Shown here piece after piece: positions 43,851 to 55,900 of a DNA stretch of 64,000 nucleotides. The translations under genes were made by a program, and so were the position numbers. This DNA is from Hygrocybe punicea. Its lineage: Eukaryota > Basidiomycota > Agaricomycetes > Agaricales > Hygrophoraceae. The stretch covers positions 5,156,891-5,220,890 of the forward strand of contig OY744461.1 of the NCBI GenBank assembly GCA_963556145.1, in the 5' to 3' direction. How positions within the stretch are numbered: position 1 is the stretch's first letter; every line of letters begins with the position of its first letter. The notes beneath the pieces were generated by a model. That model did no database searches, was not told where the DNA came from, and worked only from the letters and a program-made list of their open reading frames with translations.

Positions 43851-46800
43851 AATTCTGTGCAATTCCTCGGTCCTCGAGTGGCTCAGCAGTATTTGTGTCG
43901 ACTGCAACAAGCTCAAAAGACAATTCCGTGCAAATTCCAACCAATTCCAAACAATTCCGTGCAATTCCTCGGTCCACGAGTGGCTCAGCAGTATTTGTGT
44001 CGACTGCAACAAGCTCAAAAGACAATTCCGTGCAAATTCCAACCAATTCCAAACAATTCCATGCAATTCCTCGGTCCACGAGTGGCTCAGCAGTATTTGT
44101 GTCGACTGCAGCAAGCTCAAATGACAATTCCGTGCAAATTCCAACCAATTCCAAACAATTCCATGCAATTCCTCGGTCCACGAGTGGCTCAGCAGTATTT
44201 GTGTCGACTGCAGCAAGCTCAAATGACAATTCCGTGCAAATTCCAACCAATTCCAAACAATTCCATGCAATTCCTCGCTCTCCGAGTGGCTCAGCTGTAT
44301 TTGTGATGTGTCCTGTGAGCTCAAAAGACAATTCCGTGCAAATTCCAACCAATTCCAAACAGTTCCGTGCAATTCCTCGGTCCACGAGTGGCTCAGCTGT
44401 ATTTGTGTCGACTGCAGCAAGCTCAAAAGACAATTCCGTGCAAATTCCAACCAATTCCAAACAATTCCATGCAATTCCTCGGTCCACGAGTGGCTCAGCT
44501 GTATTTGTGTCGACTGCAGCAAGCTCAAAAGACAATTCCGTGCAAATTCCAACCAATTCCAAACAATTCCTCGGTCCACGAGTGGCTCAGCAGTATTTGT
44601 GTCGACTGCAACAAGCTCAAATGACAATTCCGTGCAAATTCCAACCAATTCCAAACAATTCCATGCAATTCCTCGGTCCATGAGTCGCTCAGCTGTATTT
44701 GTGATGTGTCGTGTGAGCTCAAAAGACAATTCCGTGCAAATTCCAACCAATTCCAAACAATTCCATGCAATTCCTCGGTTCACGAGTGGCTCAGCTGTAT
44801 TTGTGTCGACTGCAGCAAGCTCAAAAGACAATTCCGTGCAAATTCCAACCAATTCCAAACAATTCCATGCAATTCCTCGGTCCATGAGTCGCTCAGCTGT
44901 ATTTGTGATGTGTCGTGTGAGCTCAAAAGACAATTCCGTGCAAATTCCAACCAATTCCAAACAATTCCATGCAATTCCTCGGTTCACGAGTGGCTCAGCT
45001 GTATTTGTGTCGACTGCAGCAAGCTCAAAAGACAATTCCGTGCAAATTCCAACCAATTCCAAACAATTCCATGCAATTCCTCGGTCCACGAGTCGCTCAG
45101 CTGTATTTGTGATGTGTCCTGTGAGCTCAAAAGACAAATCCGTGCAAATTCCAACCAATTCCAAACAATTCCATGCAATTCCTCGGTCCACGAGTGGCTC
45201 AGCTGTATTTGTGATGTGTCCTGTGAGCTCAAAAGACAATTCCGTGCAAATTCCAACCAATTCCAAACAATTCCATGCAATTCCTCGGTCCACGAGTGGC
45301 TCAGCTGTATTTGTGATGTGTCCTGTGAGCTCAAAAGACAAATCCGTGCAAATTCCAACCAATTCCAAACAATTCCATGCAATTCCTCGGTCCACGAGTG
45401 GCTCAGCTGTATTTGTGATGTGTCCTGTGAGCTCAAAAGACAATTCCGTGCAAATTCCAACCAATTCCAAACAATTCCATGCAATTCCTCGGTCCACGAG
45501 TCGCTCAGCTGTATTTGTGATGCGTCCTGTTAGCTCAAAAGACAAATCCGTGCAAATTCCAACCAATTCCAAACAATTCCATGCAATTCCTCGGTCCACG
45601 AGTGGCTCAGCTGTATTTGTGATGTGTCCTGTGAGCTCAAAAGACAATTCCGTGCAAATTCCAACCAATTCCAAACAATTCCATGCAATTCCTCGGTCCA
45701 TGAGTCGCTCAGCTGTATTTGTGATGTGTCGTGTGAGCTCAAAAGACAATTCCGTGCAAATTCCAACCAATTCCAAACAATTCCATGCAATTCCTCGGTT
45801 CACGAGTGGCTCAGCTGTATTTGTGTCGACTGCAGCAAGCTCAAAAGACAATTCCGTGCAAATTCCAACCAATTCCAAACAATTCCATGCAATTCCTCGG
45901 TCCACGAGTCGCTCAGCTGTATTTGTGATGTGTCCTGTGAGCTCAAAAGACAATTCCGTGCAAATTCCAACCAATTCCAAACAATTCCATGCAATTCCTC
46001 GGTCCATGAGTCGCTCAGCTGTATTTGTGATGTGTCGTGTGAGCTCAAAAGACAATTCCGTGCAAATTCCAACCAATTCCAAACAATTCCATGCAATTCC
46101 TCGGTCCACGAGTCGCTCAGCTGTATTTGTGATGTGTCCTGTGAGCTCAAAAGACAAATCCGTGCAAATTCCAACCAATTCCAAACAATTCCATGCAATT
46201 CCTCGGTCCACGAGTGGCTCAGCTGTATTTGTGATGTGTCCTGTGAGCTCAAAAGACAATTCCGTGCAAATTCCAACCAATTCCAAACAATTCCATGCAA
46301 TTCCTCGGTCCACGAGTGGCTCAGCTGTATTTGTGATGTGTCCTGTGAGCTCAAAAGACAAATCCGTGCAAATTCCAACCAATTCCAAACAATTCCATGC
46401 AATTCCTCGGTCCACGAGTGGCTCAGCTGTATTTGTGATGTGTCCTGTGAGCTCAAAAGACAATTCCGTGCAAATTCCAACCAATTCCAAACAATTCCAT
46501 GCAATTCCTCGGTCCACGAGTCGCTCAGCTGTATTTGTGATGTGTCCTGTTAGCTCAAAAGACAAATCCGTGCAAATTCCAACCAATTCCAAACAATTCC
46601 ATGCAATTCCTCGGTCCACGAGTCGCTCAGCTGTATTTGTGATGTGTCCTGTTAGCTCAAAAGACAAATCCGTGCAAATTCCAACCAATTCCAAACAATT
46701 CCATGCAATTCCTCGGTTCACGAGTCGCTCAGCTGTATTTGTGTCGACTGCAGCAAGCTCAAAAAACAATTCCGTGCAAATTCCAACCAATTCCAAACAA

Positions 46801-47838
46801 TTCCATGCAATTCCTCGGTCCACGAGTGGCTCAGCTGTATTTGTGATGTGTCCTGTGAGCTCAAAAGACAAATCCGTGCAAATTCCAACCAATTCCAAAC
46901 AATTCCATGCAATTCCTCGGTCCACGAGTCGCTCAGCTGTATTTGTGATGTGTCCTGTGAGCTCAAAAGACAAATCCGTGCAAATTCCAACCAATTCCAA
47001 ACAATTCCATGCAATTCCTCGGTCCACGAGTCGCTCAGCTGTATTTGTGTCGACTGCAGCAAGCTCAAAAGACAATTCCGTGCAAATTCCAACCAATTCC
47101 AAACAATTCCATGCAATTCCTCGGTCCATGAGTCGCTCAGCTGTATTTGTGATGTGTCCTGTGAGCTCAAAAGACAATTCCGTGCAAATTCCAACCAATT
47201 CCAAACAATTCCATGCAATTCCTCGGTCCATGAGTCGCTCAGCTGTATTTGTGATGTGTCGTGTGAGCTCAAAAGACAATTCCGTGCAAATTCCAACCAA
47301 TTCCAAACAATTCCATGCAATTCCTCGGTCCACGAGTGGCTCAGCTGTATTTGTGATGTGTCCTGTGAGCTCAAAAGACAAATCCGTGCAAATTCCAACC
47401 AATTCCAAACAATTCCATGCAATTCCTCGGTCCACGAGTCGCTCAGCTGTATTTGTGTCGACTGCAGCAAGCTCAAAAGACAATTCCGTGCAAATTCCAA
47501 CCAATTCCAAACAATTCCATGCAATTCCTCGGTCCATGAGTCGCTCAGCTGTATTTGTGATGTGTCCTGTGAGCTCAAAAGACAATTCCGTGCAAATTCC
47601 AACCAATTCCAAACAATTCCATGCAATTCCTCGGTCCACGAGTGGCTCAGCTGTATTTGTGTCAACTGCAGCAAGCTCAAAAGACAATTCCGTGCAAATT
47701 CCAACCAATTCCAAACAATTCCATGCAATTCCTCAGTCCACGAGTGGCTCAGCTGTATTTGTGATGTGTCCTGTGAGCTCAAAAGACAATTCCGTGCAAA
47801 TTCCAACCAATTCCAAACAATTCCATGCAATTCCTCGA
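43851..47838 (+). repeat. 102-bp tandem array (about 39 units) with higher-order structure
   Basis: The unit is CCTCGGTCCACGAGTGGCTC, then AGC(T/A)GTATTTGTG, one of two middle variants (ATGTGTCCTGTGAGCTC or TCGACTGCAGCAAGCTC), AAAAGACAATTCCGTGC, and AAATTCCAACCAATTCC-type words. It is 102 bp = 34 codons, so frames are conserved; a 10-bp deletion at about 44568 shifts them once. The two middle variants alternate, and a block of ten units repeats at 1020 bp (44701 matches 45721; 45121 matches 46141). Open frames of 1332 codons (-) and 1180 codons (+) are a result of this periodicity. Confidence 0.95.
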
Positions 47839-47844
47839 TCTGTC

Positions 47845-48125
47845 TTCTGAGCTCACTGCAGTCGACCCAAATACTGCTGAGCCACTTGTGGACCGAGGAA
47901 TTGCATGGAATTGTTTGGAATTGGTTGGAATTTGCACGGAATTGTCTTTTGAGCTTGCTGGAGTCGACAAAAATACTGCTGAGCCACTCGTGGACCGGGG
48001 AATTGTACGGAATTGTTTGGAATTGGTTGGAATTTGCATGGAATTGTCCTTTGAGCTCACACGACTCATCACGAATACTGCTCAGCCACTCAAGGACCGA
48101 GGAATTGCATGGAATTGTTTGGAAT
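47845..48125 (-). repeat. Three 102-bp units in opposite orientation
   Basis: At 47838-47850 the array direction flips. Three diverged units (GTCGAC..AATACTGCTGAGCCACT..GTGGACCGAGGAATTG) read on the minus strand up to the right arm. They look like the unamplified counterpart of the left units in the original palindrome. Confidence 0.85.
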
Positions 48126-49056
48126 GGATTCTCAATTCCCCGCATCTGGATTCCCAATCTGCTGAATCTGGATTCCCAATTTCCTGCATTTGGATTCCCA
48201 TTCTTAGAATTTGCATTAATATGCACATTTTCAGGATTTCAATTCTCATCATTGTTGACTTCCAAATCCCTAATCTCCCACAATTTCAGAATTCTACTTT
48301 CCAAACTTCTCAAACTCTTGGAATTACAATTCTCAGAATCCCACAGCCTGCACTTTGAAATGCCCATTCCTAGCATTCCCAGTATTGCAATTCCAATTCT
48401 CAGAATTCCCAGAACTTCAGAATCCTAATTCCCAGCCCCATATTTCCCTGGGTTTTAGTATTAAATAATTGTCCAATACCATTTTGCAAAGTATCTGAAC
48501 AGTATTGAAGCAGTACTATACTATTTTTCAAAGTTCTTTAAGGATATTGAAACTGTATCTTAGATGCGTTGAAAGAGTACCTTAAAAGTATTGAAATAGT
48601 ATCTTAAAAGTATTGACACAGTATCTTAAATGTATTGAAACTGTATCTTAAAAGTATTGACAAAGTATCTTAAATCCAAAATATGGCAACAGTACTATAC
48701 TATTTCATCCTGTACCTTGATAGGATTCAAAAGGTATCCTAATAGTAAACGTGCCCCAACTTCCTTACTGGTTTAATACTTTGATTCATCTTAGGCTGCA
48801 AGTATTCTATCCAAACTATACAGCACTTTGCTGTAAATACAGTAAAAGTAGTGAAACAAAAGGCTTGATGTTATTGAAAAGGTATAAGTCTCATTTTCCT
48901 TCATACTTTCAGATGAATTTGAGCACAAGTACTGTAGTTTATATCTGAATACTGTTACAATACCATGCTGAAAGTTCTGGTAATGATATTTAGTATACTT
49001 GTCAAGTACTTTCAAGATACTGTGTGACATGGTATGCTACTGTGCACCCTGTGTGG

Positions 49057-49612
49057 AGGTAAAGGAGGACATTCTACTTTGTCTCTGTATGACTGGGCTG
49101 AAATTTGATTTTGCTGTTTGCATCTATTAAAATTGATATTACGAAAACTTTGAACAGCTTTTTGATTGAAAAGTTTATGTTTCTCTGAATCATCAGATGA
49201 AGCTCTTTGCACAGCTGCAAGGTTTTTTTGCTGATGTCTCTCTGGATGTTCTAAGGAATATTTTTGAACTGCTGCAAGATTCTGTTGCTGGTATTTATCA
49301 GGATGTTCTGACTTATATCTTTGAACAGCTGCATTATTTTGTTGCTGATGCTTCTCTAGATGTTCCAGGTTATATCTTTGAACAGCTGCAATATGTTGTT
49401 GCTGATGCTTCTCAATGTTTTTTTCATTCTATTTCTGAACAGCACAAATATTCTGTTGCTGATATTTGTCAATGTTTTTATTGTGTGATCGTTTTACAGC
49501 TTCAATGTTAGCTGTACACTTTTTACTTGCTATCTCTAGCTCATCCATAAACTCAAACACTGAAACATAAGAAGAACAGTCAATGCACTTGTGATTTATA
49601 ATTTTAGTCTCT
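49057..49612 (-). pseudogene. Helitron block A (inverted), with KHQQQN.AAVQRY repeats
   Basis: On the minus strand: TKIINHKCIDCSSYVSVFEF, MDELEIASKKCTANIEAV, then about five 18-residue units (KYQQQNICAVQK, KHQQQHIAAVQRYNLEH, KHQQQNNAAVQRYKSEH, KYQQQNLAAVQKYSLEH, RHQQKNLAAVQRA), then SDDSEKHKLFNQKAVQSFRN and SYRDKVECPPLPP. Helitron N-termini in fungi and animals often have such charged tandem repeats between a Cys pair and a PPxPPS segment. This block runs opposite to blocks N and C. Two or more stops interrupt the repeats. Confidence 0.55.
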
Positions 49613-49942
49613 GACAATGCATCTATTGTGTCTGACCCTTGCAATCATCAACTGTTCAGCATATGATAGGTTTTGTAAAGCTGCTGGCACATCACCAATC
49701 CACAGACCATTTGCAAGTGCATGAAGAGGTTGTTTTCCTTTTTTCAATGACTTGTGACATGATTTGCATATGTTATCTGAATTATGAATCAAAATAGGCT
49801 TATCAATGCATTGCACTGGATCATCAACCGAAAATCTTTCTTGTTGAGTAGCTGAAGCTTGTCTTAACAAATTCAAATCCAAATCAAGGGAAGAAAGTGT
49901 TGTTAATTGATGTACAGCTGTTAATCGTCCACAAACTACACA
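49612..49942 (-). pseudogene. Helitron block B (inverted, DUF6570-type region)
   Basis: On the minus strand: SCVVCGRLTAVHQLTTLSSL, LNLLRQASATQQERFSVDDP, NICKSCHKSLKKGKQPLHAL, ANGLWIGDVPAALQNLSYAE, QLMIARVRHNRCIVR. This is the zinc-ribbon and GLW segment that in basidiomycete Helitron proteins directly precedes the KM.AN.I...NP.PK.Y block; here that next block starts on the plus strand at 49938. The junction with block A at about 49612 reads straight from RCIVR into the middle of block A. Frame uninterrupted. Confidence 0.7.
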
Positions 49943-52900
49943 AGATGAGAGCCAATGTAATTACAAATCCAGTTCCCAAACTATATGATATCTTGCCACC
50001 TCCAGTTGATGAATTAGATGAAGTTCTGGCCTTGATTTACACTGGTCCATGCAAACTCACCAAGTCTGACTTTGAAAGAACACCTCTGCTTGTCAGGAGA
50101 AACAAAGTAGCAATTGCTTTGAATTGGCTAAAGTTAAACCACTGTGATTACTTTGATTTGGAAATATCCCAAGAGAATTTAAATCAATATCCTGAAAATG
50201 ATATACCAGTGGTTGTTGATTATCATCAGTCATTCACCAACACAAGTCCAGAATCAACTGCAGTCCATGATATGGAAACTGAAGAAGGAACAGAAACTGG
50301 CAAATGTCCATTTGTTGTTCGTGGCTTGACTGGTGAGGAATATTCAACCAAGAGTGTCAAAGCATTAAAGGCTAGGGCACAGCACGGGTACGGGTTTACC
50401 CGCAGTTATTCCAAAACGGGTAATTTGGGTTCGGGTATGGTATTTCGGTTTGCACACTGTGTCAAAACCGTACCCGTTATCCGCAGGTGATGGGTTTTCA
50501 CGAGTCTGTCAACCAAGCCCCCCCAGGTGGGTTTTTTCTTTCCTATTTACTTTATTTTCAATATTAATTTCTTTACTTTAGCTAATCTACAACTGTGACA
50601 AGCGCAAACAACAACAACAAGAAACTGGCAACGACAACCACGGTTGTTTTCAACAATGACACGGCAACAGGTGTGGGTGCCAGGGCACCCCAGGTAAGCA
50701 TCCTATTCATTTATTCATTTATTCTACTAACTACTAAAACACTTTTAGGTTTTTTTCTCGCACACTCGCGCCAAACGAATGCAAACACGGCAACAGCAAC
50801 AAGCTGATGGGACGCAGCCAAGAACGGGGACAACCCAGGCTGACCATAACAGCAAGAACGAGGACGACGGGAATGACGACGATGGGGTAAACGAAGACAA
50901 GAACAATGACGATGAGAACAGGAGGACAACGACAACGAGGACAACAGAGACCGGGACAAGAAGGACGACAGAAACGGGGACGATGACGGCAATGGGGATG
51001 ACAACAATGGCGACAATGAGGACCGTGAGCATGGGAACAGGGATGGGGGCAACGGACAACGGACAACGGAAACGAGGCGGATGCCCATGGGCCATCCCCA
51101 GCGCCATACAACCTCGTGAAAACACAGAGCGCATCAATTGATGTGCCCCTGTTGTTTGCGAGGTAGTGAGCACGCACAGACGCCCATGGAACCTCCCCAG
51201 CCCCATCCAACCTTGCGAAAACAAATGGAGCACGTCAATTGACATGCCCCCGTTGTTCGTGAGGTACTTAGGGTGGGTTGTGGTGGGTAACTGCCAATAA
51301 CAGGTACAGTGTGTACCCATCATCAGCGTGGGTACGGGTAATGCGGGTATGGGTCCGGTGTCAGGAATTCTGACCTGCAGTATACCCGTGCCGTGCCTTA
51401 TTAAAGGCCATTGCTTTGAAACATTTGAAGAGCAACTACATGGTGCTCATTATCGGACATGACAAAGATCCACAGTCAATCTATTGCAACCCACAGTTAT
51501 TTCCACAAATGATACCTTGGCTGTTTCCATATGGACTTGGTGGTATTGGAAATAATATAAAGCAAGGATCTCTGTCTGATATTGCACATAAAAGACATTT
51601 GTTAACATATTATGACAAGCGTTTTCAGAGAGACCCACACTTTCCATTGATTGCATTTAATCATGAACAAATCAAACAGGCAACTACTGGAGGCTATTTA
51701 TTGGCTGAGAAAGCAAAGTTTGATCAGATATCCCAGAGGCTCATGGATGTTGATGTTGGTGTCCTGAATTACATCTCCAGAAAGATGGAAGATGGTGAAC
51801 AAGTCAAACCTGACATTGATGAAGAAAAGCTTTGTTTCCAGCTGATCAAAGACACTGATCACGTTGGTAGTCATGTACAAAGATCATTGACAAATAAGAA
51901 ATATATGAGAAATGAAATCTGGGCACTGATGTCATTCTGTGGGGCCCCATCTTGGTGTATCACCTTTTCACCTGCAGATATCATGCATCCAAGCTGACAC
52001 CAAAGAGGAGTTCTCCCCAAACTTGCAAGACTACGATGAGAGATACAGACTGATTGTCCAAAATCCTGTGGCTGGTGCAAGCTTCTTTCATTTTATGGTC
52101 AAGTTGTTTATCAAACATGTGCTTGGAGTTGGCTCAAACCACACTGGATTTTATGGGGATACAAATGCATATTATGGTGCTGTTGAACAACAAGGACGAT
52201 TAACTCTTCATATGCATATGATGTTATGGCTCAAAGCATGCTTGTCACCACAAGAGATCAGAGATAGAATCATGGATCCTAACTCAGACTTCAAAACAAA
52301 ATTTGTTGAATATCTTGAAAGTGTTCATATTGGTGAATTTATGACTGGCACAATGGATGAAGTAACAGCCCAAGTAAATGCTCAATCCATGAAAAAAAGT
52401 TATAAAGATCCAACTCAAACCTTGCCTGAAATGCCACCTCCTCTGTGCAATGACAAACATGAAGACATGGATGATCAATCTGAATGCATTGAATGCAAGA
52501 ATGTTGAGTCATGGTGGGACCGATTCAGAAACACTGTGGATGATTTGATACTTCACTCCAATGTTCATGATTGTGGCAGATACAAGTCTAATGGTGAAAA
52601 AGTCAACAGAAAAGACAGACCCACCTGCATGAACAAACATGGAAAATGCAAAGCTAGATTTCCACGACCATTGTTTGAATCCACTTAAGTTGATCCAAAG
52701 ACAGGTGCGCTGAATGTGAAAAAGGGTGAAGCATGGATCAACACATTAACCCCACTTGTAACATTTCTATTACGCTGCAACACTGATATCACAAGTCTTC
52801 TATCTGGCACAGCCATCAAGGCCATTGTGGCATATATATCTGACTATATAACTAAACCAGGGCTGAACACTTATATCATATTTGATACTATCAGAAGTGT

Positions 52901-55900
52901 ATTTGACAGAAATTCTGAGATGCTTGGTGGATCAATGCAGAGAAAAGACAAAGCTGAAAAATTAATCACACAAATTATCAATACATTAACAGCCAAACTG
53001 GAAATAGGTGGACCCATGTCAGCTCTATATTTGCTAGGCAATCCTGATCATTACCCCAGCCACAAGTTTATTCCTGTGTATTGGAAAAATTATGTCAGAG
53101 AAGTGTTGAATGCTTGGAAAACAGACAGTGATACAGAAATGTCAAGCGAGCCAGACAAAGTAGTCCTCCGATATCAACAAGGCACATTTGTTGGAACATC
53201 AATGGTGCATGATTATGTTTACAGATCTGAAAGGTTTCAGGATGTCAATCTATATGAATAGATTTAATGTGCCAAAAAAGTTAAAATCCAAAGAAAAATA
53301 GTCCATGATGAAGTTCACAGTGAAGATGAATTACTTTTAGAGCTAGCATTACAAGATTCAGCTAATGCTTGTTGTTTTGGAGCATCAACTACTACTCATG
53401 GTGAAACCGATGTTGATTCTGATGATTTCAATATTGATAAGGATAACATATTATTTGATCATGACTATGATGATTATACAGGTGAAACAGACAGTATGCA
53501 TTCTGAAAATATAGAACATGTATTGTTCCTGCAAGATTATCCACTTTATGAAACACATTGCATCGACTTCCATGAACAATATCATTTTGTTCCAAATTTC
53601 ATTGGTGGTGGTTCACTTCCCAGACGTGACAGAGGAGATAGAGAATATTATTGCACAACCATGTTAACTTTGTTCAAACCATGGAGATCTGGTCATGACC
53701 TGAAGTTAGGGGACTAATCTTGGGATGAAGCATTTGATGCTCATGAATTTACAAAAAGACAAATACAAACCATGGATCATTTCAATTTGAGATATGAATG
53801 CAATGATGCCAGAGATGATTTTTCAGCCCAACTAAAAAAGGGTGAAATGTTACCAGATGGCACATGCCCACAGTTTATGACTGGAGACATGATATCACAT
53901 CTCAATGATGACTACAGTCAAAATGGTGAAGACATAGATTATGCTGCAGATGGTCAAGATGGTCAAGATGGAGAATATCATCTAAACAAATACACTGACC
54001 TTGGAAGTCATGGCAGATTGATCAAAGCACAAATGGAATCTCCAGAAAATGTTGTTAGAAATGTAGATTGGTTAGATGACTGTCCAGAAGGTGATGTAGC
54101 AGTGAACATAAATCCACTTAATGTGGAAGTATATAAGTCAGCATCTCAATGGAAATCTGCAGTTCAAGACAAAAGACAACAAATTCTTGAAGAATGTAAC
54201 CAGAATATTCCTTCAAGGTCACATAAACATGGCAAACAATATTCAGACCCCAATGAAAATAATGTGATGGTTGTTGACCCGTCATACTTTATGCACAATT
54301 TCAAAGCAGAGAATGCACAAAGACAGCAGTTGATTGACAATACTGTTCACAAGTTCCATTTGAATACAGAACAAGATAGGGCATTCAGAATTATTGCAAA
54401 CCATGCTTCATCTTGTAGTGAACAACTAAAAATGCATATTGGAGGCATGGCTGGCACTGGAAAATCACAAGTGATCAAAGCTGTTGTTGATTTTTTTAAA
54501 GCTGCAAATGAGTCTTACAAATTTGTTATCCTTGGTCCAACTGGAATATCGGCTGCATTACAGAATGGTTCCACATATCATTACTTCTTGGGCATTAATC
54601 CAAACTCATCTGGTAAAAATGAAGCCACCAACATTGCTCAGCTCAAGGCGAGATTAGAAGGAGTTGACTACATATTCATTGATGAGGTTTCAATGATATC
54701 CTGCCATGACTTGTATAAAATCAGTGCCAAACTTGCTAAAGCAACAAACATTCATGACCTGCCATTTGGTGGGATAAACATGATATTTGCTGGAGACTTT
54801 GCACAATTGCCACCTGTTGGAGGATCAGCATTGTATAGTGGAACAGTTGGTACACAAGCACATTCTGGATTATCACCATATGCTCAGGAAACTGCTGTTG
54901 GCAAAGTGCTTTGGCATCAGGTAACTACAGTTGTTATTCTCAGAGAAAACATGAGACAAAAGACTCAAACTAAGATGCAAAGTTTAGAACTGCATTGGTC
55001 AATATGCGATATGGAAAATGTACTCCAAATGACATTATATTTTTTAGAAGCCAGATTGCAGGAAAAAGACCTGATCAACCTAATGTTGCCTCAAAGAGAT
55101 TCAGAAATGTGCCAATCATCTGTGGCATTCACTCTCAAAAGGATCAGATCAATTTGCTTGGCTGTGAAAGATTTGCAAAAGACACAAACCAGAAATTAAT
55201 CAACTTTTATTCCATTGACAGATGGGGAAAAGAAAAGGATGCATATATAAGAAATAAATCAAAAGGCAAATCAAAAGCACTTCATGAATCTGGTGAGATA
55301 GACTTTGATACTCAAAGAGAAATATGGAAGGTGCACCATGGTGGAACAGAAAACTTTGCTGGTAAATTATCCTTGTGTGTTGGAATGCCAGTCATGCTCA
55401 GAAACAATGATGCAACTGAACTTTGCATTACCAAGGGACAAGAAGGATTTGTTGTTGGTTGGCAGTCTTCAACAGTGGGAAAGCGTGTACTGGACACATT
55501 GTTTGTTGAGCTTCAAAATCCACCAAAGCTTGTGAAGATTCCTTCTCTGCCACCCAATGTTGTGCCAATTGTAAAAAATACCAATACAAGTTCAGTGTGT
55601 ATTTCCCAGTGATTTAAAAGAGAGAATAGAAAGACAACAGGTTTGAGTTTTGCCAAATTTTGCAATGACTGCACATGCCGCTCAAGGAAAGACAAGGCCA
55701 TACAATGTTGTGCATTTAAACAGCTGCTTTTCACACATTGCATATTATTCATCATTGTCAAGAAGCGCTACTGCAGCTGGCACTGTAATCATCCAAGGAT
55801 TTGACAATAAGATGATCACCAGAGATACTCTGGATATCTCAGACAAGAATTTAGGGAACAAGAACTGCTTGATGACATCACAAGAATGAGATATGAAGAC

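Larger units (their letters stand above)
42914..49053. mobile_element. 6.1-kb fold-back element carrying a satellite array
   Basis: The ends CACAGGGTGCACAGTAGC and complement have the 3-bp duplication TGG at 42911-42913 and 49054-49056. The arms of about 0.9 kb (42914-43850 and 48126-49053) are inverted copies, and the outer about 0.4 kb equals the 840-bp element at 25490-26329. The inner arm parts are rich in GGGAATCCA/AATTCC words. Between the arms lie 39 or so tandem 102-bp units (43851-47838) and three units in opposite orientation (47845-48125). It has no transposase and probably relied on one supplied by another element. It split the Helitron block A reading frame. Confidence 0.88.

Noticed and set aside
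43716..47850. Giant repetitive proteins (1332 codons on -, 1180 codons on +) in the 102-bp array
   Set aside because: The unit is a multiple of three and lacks stops in several frames on both strands, so long frames arise automatically. Two overlapping opposite frames of this length, and no leader or intron signals, argue against a gene.
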